Below, piece after piece: positions 10,536 to 22,549 of a stretch of DNA of 64,000 nt (position 1 is its first letter; each line of letters opens with the position of its first letter). The position numbers were made by a program, and so were the translations under genes. The stretch is taken from NCBI GenBank assembly GCA_027577595.1, contig JANBRJ010000069.1:1-64000 (forward strand), given 5' to 3'. Under the pieces are notes generated by a model. That model had not been told where the DNA came from. It ran no database searches and saw only the letters and a list, made by a program, of their open reading frames with translations. Source of the stretch: Coemansia sp. RSA 487. Lineage: Eukaryota; Kickxellomycota; Kickxellomycetes; Kickxellales; Kickxellaceae.

Positions 10536-13403
10536 ATGATATCGCAAATACACGTATATCCACCACTTGGTGTGTTGACAAGTGTCCGCCAAAAGACCAT
10601 CTGCTTTCGAGTGTACTTTGTTATCTGCGATGATGCGATGCAACGTGCCAAAGAAGAGATATGCGAGGTCGAAGTATGGACAGACATGCGCGGGGACGTT
10701 AGCTGGGAAGGTGTAGCGCTGGAAAAGCTCCAGGAAGAAACAGCTCACAGCGCCGACAATGAGATGGTTCTTTTAGATCAAGCACAGCTACCACATGGCC
10801 ACCATATCAAATCCTTTGGGCTTTCTATTCCGTCCACAACACCAAAAGCCAGCCATTTTGAGTTCACGGTGAGATGGCGCAAAGACAGCCAAAGCGATTG
10901 GCAATGGGTCAGCGACTTGGGGCAAAACGCACGCGTTGTGGTCTATCGCAACGTCCCTGATCTGAACCATCGGCCCGCACTAAACCATTGGCGTCAGCAG
11001 CTCCGACATTTGTTGCTAAAGGATGATAGCACTGCACAACCCTTGACACCGATTGCAGACTCGTGGCGTGCGTCAAACACAAGTGCATCCTGTGTATTCA
11101 AGCCGCAAGGCAAACAGCAGACACGAGGCGAGATCGCTTTTGGTCGTTTAGCTTCCATAGAAAGGTATTTGGCGTTTGTTCGCAAAGACAAATTCTGGAT
11201 TATACCACAAAACGGATCGGGGTCATTGGATCTGAATGGCTTTGAGATTGTCATTCTTATTTGTGAACTTTGTAATGGAGCTGTTGCAGCGATGATGCCG
11301 CTCGTTAAAGACGATACAAGAGCCATCACGGTTACATTCCTGGCCGCACCCGAGAACAAACTGTCTTTACTGGCTGCTCCACCGAGTTTATGCACTAGTA
11401 ATATTGGAATACGCGTCGCAGCTAGCGTAAGTGGCGATATACAATCTGCAGTCGAGGAGCTATTCTGTCGCATCCACCAGTCAGTTGCAACGTACGGATC
11501 GTCGGATATACCATTGATTCAAAGAAACGAGTGCTCATACAAGAGCCTTGTGTCTCTTTCAAGTTCTCTGGGATATTGTACGTGGAACACATTCTACCAA
11601 AATATCTCCAAAGATGCGATTGTATCGACGCTTAAAGACATTAAGCAGGCAGCAGATTTGTCGAAACAGCCAATGCCTAAGTGGATTATGATTGACGATG
11701 GATGGCAGTCTGTTGATAGATACAACGGACTTGGGAAGCTTTACGACATTTATGCCAACGAAGAGAAATTTCCCGGCCAGCTCAAATGTATGGTCCTGGA
11801 GCTAGCAAATATCGGTATACAACGAGTGGGCGTTTGGCATGCTCTATGGGGATATTGGGGCGGCATCGACCCAGACGGACCGCTTGCAACGCGATACAAT
11901 GTCGAAAAACACCACCGAAAAGCATCGTCAGCCGTCAAAGAAGACAGTGATGTTTGGCTTATCTCTTCCAAAGATATAAACCAATTTTATGACGAGTTCT
12001 ACGAGTGGTTGTATTTGCAAGGTATATCGTTTGTCAAGGTCGATTACCAGTCGGCATTCGAAACATTGGGAGCATATACAGCAGCATCCGACTGCCATGA
12101 TGGCGGTTATGCAATTTCCGAGCTTTACTTTGCCTACTATAATGCCATGGAAAGTGCAGCAAGGAAATATTTTGGAACAGGATGTATTATATATTGTATG
12201 TCGCACTCACCCCAACTGATCATGCGTACCCTACGGAAATATCGTGGTTGTTCTGAAAGGAGCACACAAATTGCATTGGCTACTCAGTCCAACTCGACAG
12301 AGCCCGAACGCGGCTCATTAGATCCAAGAGAGCGAATGCTGTTCCGAAATTCTGACGATTATTTCCCAGATGTGCCAGAGTCTCACGGGTGGCATATCTA
12401 CTGCAACATGGCGAACAGCATATGGAGTCGAATGCTCTATGGCTATTTTGTCACCGACTGGGACATGTTTAAACCGGGAAGACGCGAAAGCAGGATGCAT
12501 TCGATATCACGGATTATGAGCGGTGGTCCAGTATACATTACTGGTGACAAGGATGACTTTACGGCCCAGAATCTTTCCGAGGTTGCTGGCCGTGGTAGTC
12601 AGATCCTAGAGTGCAACGCCCCGCTAATTGACAGCAACAGTGCATTTGCCGACAGCACACAATCCCCCAGGCTGCTTTTATCTTCGTGTGCATCGCATAT
12701 GAATCCATCTGTACTCATTTACATGTGCAATGTTTCAGCAGGCACGGTCGTTTCTTCTGTTGACATTTCACAGCTGTATCGCTCTGTCAGGCGGAATAGC
12801 AGTCAAATCCTGGATGTCCAATCGCCTAGAGTATCCACTACACATAGCCTCTACGCGATCCATCAGTATTCCACCAGGAAAATACTAGTAGCAGAAGATT
12901 TGGGAAGCATATACGCTATTGCACTACAGCCGCTAACATGCGATATCTTGACTGTGGCTCCAATGTCTGTTTTCCGATCCACCGACCGCTCTGCTCTTCT
13001 CCATGTTGCATGTATCGGAGACATCACTCGCTACGGTGGGGTAAATGTTGTCGAGCGCGACGTATCTAGTGTGCTGCCAGACTCCCCAAGGGGTCCCAGC
13101 CCTTGTATGAATGACAGGACAGAGCTAGCCGAAAGATACAGCTGGAATATTCGTGCAAAGGTTTCTTTGCCATCGAGCAAGGTTGCCTTTGTTTTCTACG
13201 TACGCAAAGGAGCAAACTGTTCAAAGGATCTTTCACTCTCAGTTACAAATATCCGTGCATCTGGAGTCAATCTTAACATAGACGACTGGACGTTCGACAG
13301 CTTTGCTAATGTGCTTTCTGTTGCAATTCCCTTCCAGACCAATTCTCAAAACGACGAGCCATCCACTCGAATCACAGTCACTCTTTCGTGCTCGTTTGTG
13401 TAA
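10536..13403 (+). CDS. GH36 raffinose synthase-like / alkaline alpha-galactosidase
   Basis: Single exon of 955 residues from ATG 10536; the frame upstream starts only at TTG. The N-terminus has the YPPLG block usual for this family and a beta-rich domain. The catalytic barrel shows MIDDGWQS (D387, D388), VGVWHALWGYWGG, the KVDYQS motif with the expected nucleophile D503, and NSDDYFPD (D607, D608) where GH36 places the acid/base. The block YFVTDWDMF precedes SGGPVYITGDKDD. This matches the raffinose synthase / SIP1 branch (Pfam Raffinose_syn) of GH36, which moves or hydrolyses alpha-galactosyl groups. No signal peptide is visible, so it is probably intracellular. Whether it is a transferase or a hydrolase cannot be told from sequence alone. 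It is convergent with the PPR-like gene, 85 bp between stops. Confidence 0.88.
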   Translation: MISQIHVYPPLGVLTSVRQKTICFRVYFVICDDAMQRAKEEICEVEVWTDMRGDVSWEGVALEKLQEETAHSADNEMVLLDQAQLPHGHHIKSFGLSIPSTTPKASHFEFTVRWRKDSQSDWQWVSDLGQNARVVVYRNVPDLNHRPALNHWRQQLRHLLLKDDSTAQPLTPIADSWRASNTSASCVFKPQGKQQTRGEIAFGRLASIERYLAFVRKDKFWIIPQNGSGSLDLNGFEIVILICELCNGAVAAMMPLVKDDTRAITVTFLAAPENKLSLLAAPPSLCTSNIGIRVAASVSGDIQSAVEELFCRIHQSVATYGSSDIPLIQRNECSYKSLVSLSSSLGYCTWNTFYQNISKDAIVSTLKDIKQAADLSKQPMPKWIMIDDGWQSVDRYNGLGKLYDIYANEEKFPGQLKCMVLELANIGIQRVGVWHALWGYWGGIDPDGPLATRYNVEKHHRKASSAVKEDSDVWLISSKDINQFYDEFYEWLYLQGISFVKVDYQSAFETLGAYTAASDCHDGGYAISELYFAYYNAMESAARKYFGTGCIIYCMSHSPQLIMRTLRKYRGCSERSTQIALATQSNSTEPERGSLDPRERMLFRNSDDYFPDVPESHGWHIYCNMANSIWSRMLYGYFVTDWDMFKPGRRESRMHSISRIMSGGPVYITGDKDDFTAQNLSEVAGRGSQILECNAPLIDSNSAFADSTQSPRLLLSSCASHMNPSVLIYMCNVSAGTVVSSVDISQLYRSVRRNSSQILDVQSPRVSTTHSLYAIHQYSTRKILVAEDLGSIYAIALQPLTCDILTVAPMSVFRSTDRSALLHVACIGDITRYGGVNVVERDVSSVLPDSPRGPSPCMNDRTELAERYSWNIRAKVSLPSSKVAFVFYVRKGANCSKDLSLSVTNIRASGVNLNIDDWTFDSFANVLSVAIPFQTNSQNDEPSTRITVTLSCSFV

Positions 13404-13488
13404 AGCAAAAAAAAACTAAAACTAGCAATGGATTTTTTACAAGTAAAACATCATACGAATACGCTTCAATACAATATCAAATATTGCT

Positions 13489-16400
13489 TTATTTTCCAAC
13501 ACGTCGACTGATATGTTCGGCCATCCGAAGCTCCTCGTCATTCAGTACAAGCTCGCTGCTCTTGTATCCGTTAGAATCCACTTTTGACTTTTTGAATGCA
13601 TTCCTCCACTGTCCGAACCAGAAACTTAGCCGTGCTTCTGACTTTTTGATAATGTGCGCCTCATTGTCATCCAGCGAGCGTCGGGCTTCAAGTTGACGCA
13701 GTTCGCTGGTATAGCCGACAACCATCATTCTCCAACAGAACGCCAGATCGCCATTTCCGCGAGGCCGAGAGCGCTTTGGTAGACACTTGTCCATGTGAAG
13801 GGCGAGTATTTCTTCAGCCAATATCTCTGCACTCTCCATATTTCTATGCTCTTCAACTAGTGTATAGATAGTGAGCATCGTGGTGGACTCCATGAATCCA
13901 ATTGGGAGCTTGTCCAGCGCGCGCAGCCGGTCCAGCTCCAGCTGTCCCTCAACCTCCTCCAGATCGTACACAAATTTGGAGATGCCATTGCTTTCGTGCC
14001 ATTGCCGTTTGCGCGAGAATATTAGGTAGTAAGGGCAAGACAAGACGAATAGCCGCGTGTAGTGTCGCTGGCCCCTGTATGCAAAGCGCGAGAACGCGGA
14101 TGCGTCATCGCGGAATATGGGCATTGCACTCATACGATATTCTCTAAACCAGAATTCTGCCAAAGAGCGGCAGCCGCAGTTCATCGCCGCTTTAATCGCC
14201 ATTGTCCAGACGACTGGCGAGGGCATAAATGCTGGGTTGATTCGTAGCTCGGCAGGCATCGTGCGCATTGCAAGCGGCATCACATTGGAAAAGATGTGCT
14301 TTAGCGTAGCATCCATGCTCGAATGGCCCAGTACGGAGAACAACACACAGTAAAAGTAAGTCGTTGGCCAGATCTCGCGTCTAAGCATGGAATATAGCAT
14401 GGACAGGCCAGTTGCTGCTACTATCCGATTCCGCTCGGCCAGGCTTGATGGCACAATAAACAGATCGGCAGACGATGTACCTTGCGGCGGATAGGCTGGG
14501 TCCATTTTAAATACCCTGCGAGCCTCGCCATGCCAGTCCTTCGGGAGTACGGGAAGTGGCAGGTTGCTTGTCATTAACGATGTCAACAGACTAGCCGCTG
14601 CGTGTGAAACTGGATATCCTCCAAGACTGACTATACGCCGGAAAAAGTCTGCTGCCTCCTCAATCTCGCCTAGTGCCGCATACTGACTTATAGCCTGTGA
14701 CCATATCGAGTCTGCGTACTTTTGTCGTAAAGCTGGCACATTGTCCGAATGGCTGTTATTCAGCGACTCCAGATACTTGGGCATATGGTCGCGCACTACA
14801 GGCTCCCAATGATCGCGTATACCACTTTTCATTGCATCTTTCACAAACATCTTCAACATACTATAATGCGGAATCTTGCCGTTTTTATAGCAGTGCTTGT
14901 ACCAGCTAATCTTCTCTTGTAGCGGCGTGTCATACTTTATCCGCAGAGCAGTCTGTCCTCCAGAAGCATCTGCCGTGGCTTTATCGAAAACGGAATCCAC
15001 CTTTGACAATTTGGACATTGGACTCGTTGCGTCGCCGTTGCATGATTTTAGTTCCCAGGATCTATTTTGAATTTTGGCTTGCTTGTGGCAAGAAAGCAGG
15101 TTTCGTGTTTTAGCGTCCACAATAGGCTGCTCTGCGGATAAAAGTACCTCGTTCGCAGCATTGACCACTTGGCTATTCAGTGCGGCTTTGCTGAAGAATG
15201 AAAGCTTGAATGTAAGCAGAATATACTTAAATAGCCTTTTTGGATACTGCTGGTGAGTCGATCTGGTCAAAACATCGAGTATGCATTCCCAGAGCTGGTC
15301 AGCACCTTTATTATAGGATCCAGCCACCCAGGTCGAATCTTGCTTTTCAGTCTCGTATTTGCAAGAGCCAGACGAAGAAGCAAATCCATCCCATCCGTTA
15401 TCCGCTATTTGCGCTGAAGTGATCGGAACTGCACGATGGTTTCTAGGGACCGAATCTAACAGGGCTACTGCTGCGCTCGTGATCACCACACAAGCAGGCT
15501 GCTGTTTCGAAAGGTTATATTTCGATATCACTGCGCTAATCTCATTCCATAGACGTAGTGAGTCGGTTGGATTTTCGGCGAGTATAGAATCGAATGCGCA
15601 CTGTAAAACACAAGAATTCCACTTCTGATAGACAGGGCCTATCGCTAGCGCATTTTTGTGCAGAAGCGCTTCTAAAACCTCAATGAGTAGGTGACACTCC
15701 CCGCGGGTCGCTGTCATTCCATGCTTGACAATACAGCCGAACAGACGACGAATGCAATCACTGGAAAAGCCTTGGAACTCCCCACTGTCACGGAACACCA
15801 GTGCCGCAATGCTGTTTGCAAATTTTATTGCCTGAGGCCAATCTTTTGAAGACAGAGCTTGTAGCAATAGGGTTTGCATCGTCTCAATCTGCACAAGATT
15901 TCTCGACGCGCCTTTGGCGCTATTGATTATTTGCCAAACGCGGTTCCAGTCGCTAGCACGGCCGAATTCGCTCAACAGGACGCTCAATCCTAAGTGACTT
16001 GGTAAATCTGAGGAAACCACCTGGCATGTAGCAATGCCGGTGCCACCACTGGCGTTCATACCGCTACGAAAGCTTGTAAAAATGCCAAACGCATCCTCTA
16101 AGCAGCCATATTTAACCATGCTGATGATAAGAGTGTCCAATTGGGCTGGAGTCAAGACTGCATACCCTTTATACCTGGCAGCCTGAAGACACACGACCGC
16201 CATATCCATTTCCTTTCTGTAGACATGCTCTAATGCCCTACGAAAGAACGGCGCAGAGTATCGACTGCGAAATTTCCAGAGCTCTCCAGCCGATATTATT
16301 TTTGGCTTCTCAATTCCTTTGTCGTGCTTTAACTGCCATTTTTCGACCTGTACACTGACACTGTCTGGCATGACGGTGACGTTTTGAACCTTTTGAAAGT

Positions 16401-17514
16401 TGTGCGAGCACAGCTCTTGAAACTCTTCAAACAGAATATCCGCTCTTGCTGCGTTGTCGTTACGATAGTACATCGCCATCATGGCCGCAACGTTTGCACC
16501 AGTGTACTTTCCATAAGTGATGTTCGCAAGGGACAAAACCCACTCCGCATCGGACTCGCGATCGAATGCGCAAAGCAGCCGAATCATGTGCGTGCAAAGC
16601 TTTTGGTCTGTCTCCTGACCCTGGGGGCCAGAAAGGTCGCGCATGATATCCAAGGCTCTATCAATCGTCAACGCTGATGTGACAATGTCAAATCTTTCAG
16701 CTTTTTTCTGGGAAACTGGCTGCCCAGTGCTTGCTGCAAGTGCTTTGTCAAACGAAACGTCTAACGTCTCCAATGCAAACGAATCGACTGGTTGACATTT
16801 AAAAACTTTTGGGGTCTGCCGAAGATACCGAAATAGATCAATGTACATAGCCTTTGCAAGATATACAGTGGCATCCGTAAGAACACTGCGATCAAGTTCC
16901 CAATCGTGGGCAGTTGCAAAGTCATAGAGTGCGACGACCACCAGCGGATCTATCAGGTTTAAGTCGTCGCCAACGCGGGTTTTAGATATAGCGTCAAGCA
17001 AGCTTTCGCAAACGGCAAAGCTTACAAACTGCGGCTTGAGCCGCAAAGTTTTGTTGTCATCGGCTCCATCACCCTCAGCCTTCTCACTTATTACATCGAT
17101 GACCGCTTGTAAATACGTGGTGCTATTGATTGAGCGCCCCTCAGCAATGCGGTTCAAAACATCGCCTGCGTTACCTGGAGGTGTATTCGCTAGTGCGTTC
17201 AGCAGGACCTCAGTGGCGCTTAGCTTTTCCTTGTTGCTAATGTTCTTCTCTTTAATACTTGAACAAACAAGCACACGGTTTGGCTTCTCTAACGTCGTGT
17301 GTGTCTGGCTGGAGTGATACTGAGCATGCAAAGCCAGGCATGTACGGTTGGCTATTTGGCATCGAGGAGTGGCTCCAGCAATAGACAATGTGGACCAATT
17401 GTGTGCATGAGCGCAGAGTGTATTTGTCGTGGTTTGAACAGCTGCAGCCTGACAGATTCTGGCTAGAGTTTTTGTGCCTGACCGCAGGGACAGGGATCGG
17501 AAGAGTCTTATCAT
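13489..17514 (-). CDS. large mitochondrial PPR-like protein
   Basis: One exon of 1341 residues from ATG 17514; an earlier in-frame GTG is ignored. The N-terminus is Arg/Ser-rich, lacks acids for about 60 residues and contains RLFRSLSLRSGTKTLARI, a good mitochondrial presequence. The remainder is predominantly helical, with repeated segments of the type LDTLIISMVKYGCLEDAFGI and ADFFRRIVSLGGYPVSHAAA that resemble pentatricopeptide repeats, scattered rather than in a neat tandem array. Fungal proteins of this kind act in mitochondrial RNA stability or translation (for example the Dmr1/Aep families), and that is my inference for this one. A GTGAGT-like site at 17560-17566 could belong to a 5' UTR intron but would be implausibly short. 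No exact orthologue recognised. Confidence 0.65.
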   Translation of the reverse strand: MIRLFRSLSLRSGTKTLARICQAAAVQTTTNTLCAHAHNWSTLSIAGATPRCQIANRTCLALHAQYHSSQTHTTLEKPNRVLVCSSIKEKNISNKEKLSATEVLLNALANTPPGNAGDVLNRIAEGRSINSTTYLQAVIDVISEKAEGDGADDNKTLRLKPQFVSFAVCESLLDAISKTRVGDDLNLIDPLVVVALYDFATAHDWELDRSVLTDATVYLAKAMYIDLFRYLRQTPKVFKCQPVDSFALETLDVSFDKALAASTGQPVSQKKAERFDIVTSALTIDRALDIMRDLSGPQGQETDQKLCTHMIRLLCAFDRESDAEWVLSLANITYGKYTGANVAAMMAMYYRNDNAARADILFEEFQELCSHNFQKVQNVTVMPDSVSVQVEKWQLKHDKGIEKPKIISAGELWKFRSRYSAPFFRRALEHVYRKEMDMAVVCLQAARYKGYAVLTPAQLDTLIISMVKYGCLEDAFGIFTSFRSGMNASGGTGIATCQVVSSDLPSHLGLSVLLSEFGRASDWNRVWQIINSAKGASRNLVQIETMQTLLLQALSSKDWPQAIKFANSIAALVFRDSGEFQGFSSDCIRRLFGCIVKHGMTATRGECHLLIEVLEALLHKNALAIGPVYQKWNSCVLQCAFDSILAENPTDSLRLWNEISAVISKYNLSKQQPACVVITSAAVALLDSVPRNHRAVPITSAQIADNGWDGFASSSGSCKYETEKQDSTWVAGSYNKGADQLWECILDVLTRSTHQQYPKRLFKYILLTFKLSFFSKAALNSQVVNAANEVLLSAEQPIVDAKTRNLLSCHKQAKIQNRSWELKSCNGDATSPMSKLSKVDSVFDKATADASGGQTALRIKYDTPLQEKISWYKHCYKNGKIPHYSMLKMFVKDAMKSGIRDHWEPVVRDHMPKYLESLNNSHSDNVPALRQKYADSIWSQAISQYAALGEIEEAADFFRRIVSLGGYPVSHAAASLLTSLMTSNLPLPVLPKDWHGEARRVFKMDPAYPPQGTSSADLFIVPSSLAERNRIVAATGLSMLYSMLRREIWPTTYFYCVLFSVLGHSSMDATLKHIFSNVMPLAMRTMPAELRINPAFMPSPVVWTMAIKAAMNCGCRSLAEFWFREYRMSAMPIFRDDASAFSRFAYRGQRHYTRLFVLSCPYYLIFSRKRQWHESNGISKFVYDLEEVEGQLELDRLRALDKLPIGFMESTTMLTIYTLVEEHRNMESAEILAEEILALHMDKCLPKRSRPRGNGDLAFCWRMMVVGYTSELRQLEARRSLDDNEAHIIKKSEARLSFWFGQWRNAFKKSKVDSNGYKSSELVLNDEELRMAEHISRRVGK

Positions 17515-19192
17515 ATGTGTGTTCCTGCTTCCCCTTTGCCCAAGCTGTCTAGAAGCGCACACTCACCAGCGAATGCAAACGAAGCCCCTCTGAATGTATT
17601 GAGATTAAAGACGCACGTCTATGGTTGAATTAAAATAATAAGTAAATATTGACAAGAAATTAACAGCAGCAGTAGTAGCAATTGAGGTGCAACAGAGCTG
17701 GGTTTGTGTGTTGAGATACTCGGTCAGGAAAATATGAAATACAAAAAAGACACCTGATCTGTAGAATCAGTCGATTTCGCAGATTGGATCATGATATTAC
17801 TGTTGTGTATGCTGCAGCTTGTAGTGGATCGTGTGGTTCAAACTGGCAGAAGCACTTTTTTCCAGCCCATCAAGATGATAATGCGAGTATGAAGCGGAGG
17901 CTAACGGACTCCTAAGCGCCCATTCGAGCTTTGGTTGTGTGAGCTAGTTGCCAAGGAAAAAAGATGCGAAACCCAAATTCTTGTACCTGTTTCATTCGTG
18001 CACAGCATGTTCAAGAAAGTCACGGAAAGGATCAGCAGGAGTTTTTAAAAGCCTCTTTCCTTTTGGTTTCTGGGCCGAGACTGTCGTACAAAGAATGCAA
18101 CGAAAGAGGCTATTTTAACTGGGCGCAGCAGCTAGTAAAGGGGTTGTTGTTAGAGAGCGCGCACTTTTTGCGCTGGAACATGGTGTTGCAGTGTGAATGA
18201 GCATTGATTGTTCGGCCTCGGCAGTGCAGCAATGAGGCGCCAAATCAACGGGAGTGGCCGTGCGCCGAATGAATGACAATTAATGAGGAAGAAAAAGCGG
18301 GAACATTGACAAACATGCATGGGCGGAGAGATGCTGTTGGGTCGGGAAACGCAGGGAATCCAGTGGTTCCCTTGCCTGGTGCCAGGCCACATTTGGGCTG
18401 ATGACCCCTTGTCGCACTATGTTTCGGCCTGGGCATGCCATGTGTTATGCGCATGTATTCTGAAGAAAGAAAAGAAGGGGTTGCTTTATCATTTTGTCCT
18501 TGTATCCTTGGTGCAAGAACGGCACAGCGCACAAGAGAAGCTTCCTTTGCTGCCACCAAAAGCGTGAAAGCTTTTTCTTCTCTACCCAACGCCATCTGTA
18601 TCCATTTTCAATACTCTTTTTATTTGTGTCGTTTTGCCTCTAAAGATTGACTTGCACGCATACGTCATTTGTATTTATTGCGTCCAGATACACTCTCCAT
18701 TCCTTCGGATATAAAGTTTTGCATTCAGAATCTCTCCCCCTTTTTTCTCAACCAGAGCTGAATACATATCGGTGACTGGCTACTCCACTTTTCTTTTTGC
18801 GGGTTTGAAGGCTGACACCCTTGATTCTCATCACCAAGAGAAAATATCTATTTCCAGAACAGCTTGTTGTGGCAAAGAAGAACCACAGCGTGCGAAATAG
18901 CCCGTCTGTAGAAATTATCCTTTCTCGTTTCTTGTCTGTCAGTACATTGCACATTTAACCCGATACTTCTTTGTATTTTGTATCTGTTGGATTAAGATAT
19001 ATTTCTCCCTCTTTTTACCTTCTTAAGTGCAGCCACGATTTTTCCTCCTTTTCTTTCCTGTTTGGAGACTGCAGTTTTTTAGGCTTATACAATCACACAC
19101 GCTCCTTTTAAAGTACTGTGTATTGCTGCTATCGTCAGAAGCTATTTGTTTCATACATTATTACTTTCAGCTCCTGATTTTATATTCGTCTA
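17515..19192. other. intergenic between divergent genes
   Basis: A 1.7-kb divergent promoter region between the PPR-like gene and the OSBP gene. Short frames only, none with family resemblance. The last 500 bases before the OSBP ATG are T/C-rich, consistent with a fungal 5' leader. Confidence 0.5.
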
Positions 19193-20853
19193 ATGAACGC
19201 AGCCAGCGAGCCAACACCCAGAAACTCCATGTCGGTCGACAATGATATGCAAAACCCAAAGATCTGCGCCGATGCCGCCGACCGTGCAGAGGATGTTCAG
19301 GTTGACGGCGAACAGAGCAAGTTCTCGGCCATACTAGGGGTTCTACGCAAAGTGGTCGGTGTCGCCGATGTAATTAGTCTGTAAGTTTCTTTGCTCTTTT
19401 TTCTTTTGCTGAACCCACACATTTGATGCACGTTTGTGTTTGACCGTATGCGTTTGGACGAAATCCTTCCAAATTTGGTCATGCATTGCTTTAACGCCTT
19501 GTCACTTTTTAAAAAAAAGAAAGCTGCCATTACTATTTTGGGGGAGGTATATTTGTCCTTTCAGCCTATCTTTAGACATGACTGAAATGACATGTGTTAT
19601 TTTGATACGTGTGACATTACTGTTTTTTATTTCCGTGGCACTAGACAACCTGCCATATGGTTGTTTGTTTACTAACATATCCGCAGCTTTGTTGTTGGTA
19701 TCTATTATGCCCATGTAGTCGCTTGTCCCTTCCGTCGCAATTGCTGGACCCTGTTCCAAATCTCGAGTACTGGAACTATATGGACAGACCGGAATATTTT
19801 GCAGCGATTCCAGAATCAGACGACGAGGTGGAGCGCATGCTGGCCACGCTGGCGTGGTGGTTCTCAAAGCTTTTAAAACACAAGGGAAGGATTCACAAGC
19901 CATTCAACTCGATACTAGGCGAGCAGTTCTTTTGTCGTTGGGACATTGGCACAAGATCTGCAAGTGTAAGCGAGCGCGAAAGCACTGCTGCATCGAGCAT
20001 CACAGACGTGTCTGCTGGTTCAGACAGCGCACCAGCACATGTTGAGTATATCACTGAGCAGGTCTCGCATCATCCTCCGGTTTCAGCATTCATATATCGC
20101 TGCCCTGAACGCGGAGTCGAAGCTGCCGGTTTGGACCATATTTCTGCAAAGTTTACCGGACTATCGGCAACGGTGGCGACAGGCAGCGAGTCCAAAGGAA
20201 TTTTTGTCACCTTGAAGTCGCGAGATAACGAAGAGTACCAGAGCACGCACCCAGTTGGAAACATTGTCGGATGGCTGCGCGGCAGCCTCAAGGTCCAGCT
20301 TGCCGAGTGCAGCTATATTGTGTGTCCAAAGACAAAGCTGGCTGCTGTGATCGAGTTCAAGGAGGAAAGGTGGTTTGGTAAAAACAAGGAGAATGTTACT
20401 GGAAAGGTGTTTACGTACGATCCACAGACACAGGGCGATGCGATTATGAGCTGGCGACTCAAGGATATTCCAAAGGGCTGTTCTGTTGTGGCAACATTTG
20501 GAGGATGTTGGGACAAAAAGGTTACTGTACAACGAATGGACGGCGACAAGAAAGTGGGCGAGCCACGGACATTGATCGACATGACTGATCTCAGCATCGC
20601 AGAAAAAGTTGTCAAGCCGCTCGAAGACCAGGGCGAGCTGGAGTCCCGCAAGATCTGGGAGCCAGTTGCATCAAATATGCTTCAAAGCAAGTTCGGAGAT
20701 GCTACCAAGCTTAAGCGCGCGATTGAAGAACAACAACGCACTTTGGCATCCGAGCGCAAAGAGAAGGACGAGACGTTCGCCCCAGCGCTATTCAAGCCCG
20801 ATTACAGCAGCGGAAAGCCAGAGCTCCTGGACACTGCGCCAATTAATCTTTAG
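19193..20853 (+). CDS. oxysterol-binding protein (Osh/ORP, lipid-binding domain only)
   Basis: Two exons: 19193-19380 and 19719-20853, separated by a 338-bp intron (GTAAGT donor, TAG acceptor); the junction splits a Leu codon and restores ISLRLSLPSQLLDPVPNLEYW, the usual start of an ORP domain. The product is 440 residues, the size of short Osh proteins such as Osh4 and Osh6, with no PH or ankyrin region. The family signature EQVSHHPP lies at about 175-182, and FNSILGEQF stands for the FNPxLGE motif. The segment ERWFGKNKENVTGKV fits the phosphoinositide-binding wall. Such proteins exchange sterols or phosphatidylserine for PI4P at membrane contact sites. The unspliced downstream frame opens earlier at a chance start within the intron, which I reject. 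Confidence 0.92.
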
Positions 20854-22549
20854 AGTTGCGTAGTACTTTCATTCTGCTACAGGAATATTGATTATACATA
20901 TTTTTTGGATTCCCAATTTACTAGATTCTTTGAAAGTATGGAATGTTGTCAAGAAGGGATGTTTCTGTTTAAGAACGGGTAAATGATGGTTTGTGCCCAT
21001 TGATCTTCAATCGTTTACATAAGCAGGCAGGCTGCACTCTGTTGCCTTTGGACATATACACTCAATCCACAATATCGGTATACAGATCGTTTGGACTGAA
21101 AGAGCGAGTGGTCTTTTGATCTGGCATCCTACAAAAAAGTAAGGCTGGCATGCAGATTTAGGTGGCTCTAGCCCCAGATTCAAGTATGTATTGAATACAA
21201 TTACATTTAAAGCTGCTGTCTTTGTTGCTGATCTACGTCAACAAGCTTCCCCCTTATTAGCCTGATCCTTGACAGCATTCCATGGCCCAAGCTGTAAAAA
21301 GAACACAGTACGAAAGTAATGTACCTTTTGCGTGCAAACAAGGATATTTACAGCTACCTATTGAAGCACCAGGCACTCGGGATCCTCTATCAGACATTTT
21401 TATACGCGTCGAGTCAGAGAAGATCCAAAGCAGAGAATCAAAATGTGCAAGGGGGAAAACAGGCAAAAAAAGGTTTAATTTTGTAAAGAGGGGGAAGGCT
21501 CACACTTTTCCAGCGAATAGCTTGTGCTGCCATTTCTTTCTGCTAAACCTTTTATTTTATTTTATTTTTCGTTCTTACTCTTTTTGCTCTTTTTTTTGCT
21601 TTGCTCTGTTACTTTCTTCTATACTATCAATTTAAATATACACACCGTTTTTCAGGGCGTAAGTGTCACGTTTCGACCAAGAAGAGACTACAGACTTGGT
21701 GTTGTTTGCTGAACCAAAAAACCTCAATCGTCTTATTAACCTCTCTACACCATTTCCCCTCCACTCGCGTGCTCTCCGCGCCATTCCCTCTACCAGCCTT
21801 CTTTTACGTATTCCATAACCTCCTTACAAAGCCGCAGCCCAATTCAATTTGGCTTTAATCACCTGTGTTTCCTTAAAATCCCAATTATAATTGCTTAATG
21901 TGTTTCTGACGCGTTATTCCTCCTTTCTTCACCACATATTGTTGAGAAATCCCTTCTCATTCACATTTCTGTACTTTAGAGTTTTCCCGACGCGTCTTTG
22001 CAACTACTTGGTTTTTTTTATCTTACTATCTCGCCAAGAACGCTTATCCCTGTCTCCATTGACTTAGTCTCCAACATTATTAAATAGGCTTGCTATAGGC
22101 GTCTTCTCCTTCTGCTTTGATATTGTAAGCTTTCCCACTTGTTTGGCACCACAACCTTTTCACGTTTTTTGTCGTGTCTGCTCTAGCATGTACAAACCGG
22201 CCACGTGCACTAATCCTACTATTCGATCTCTTCTGTGCGTATCGTGACTGTAGTATACAGGAAAGACGTTTTGGGTTACATTCGGTATATTTAAAAACAA
22301 CTAGCCTTCGTTTCTAGAGCCCAGTTATAAATCGGCCATACTTTATTTACAGCCAACTCTTACAACACGGCTCCGTTTCGTTATTCTCAACCTCTGGGGC
22401 GCCGTTGGTTATTTCCTTTTCTGTAAGAAAGGGATTGCTCTCGTGTAACACTCGACAGATCGAAGCGTGCTCCATTGCGAATTCTACCGATCGTTTAGAC
22501 GTTTGGTTCTGCTTTGGTTATAACGCCTCTGTCCTACTTCTACTACCCA
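20854..22549. other. intergenic with long T/C-rich leader
   Basis: A 1.7-kb stretch between the OSBP and ARID genes. From about 21500 to the ATG at 22550 the + strand is markedly pyrimidine-rich, as expected for a long fungal 5' UTR or promoter. No gene or RNA recognised. Confidence 0.5.
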
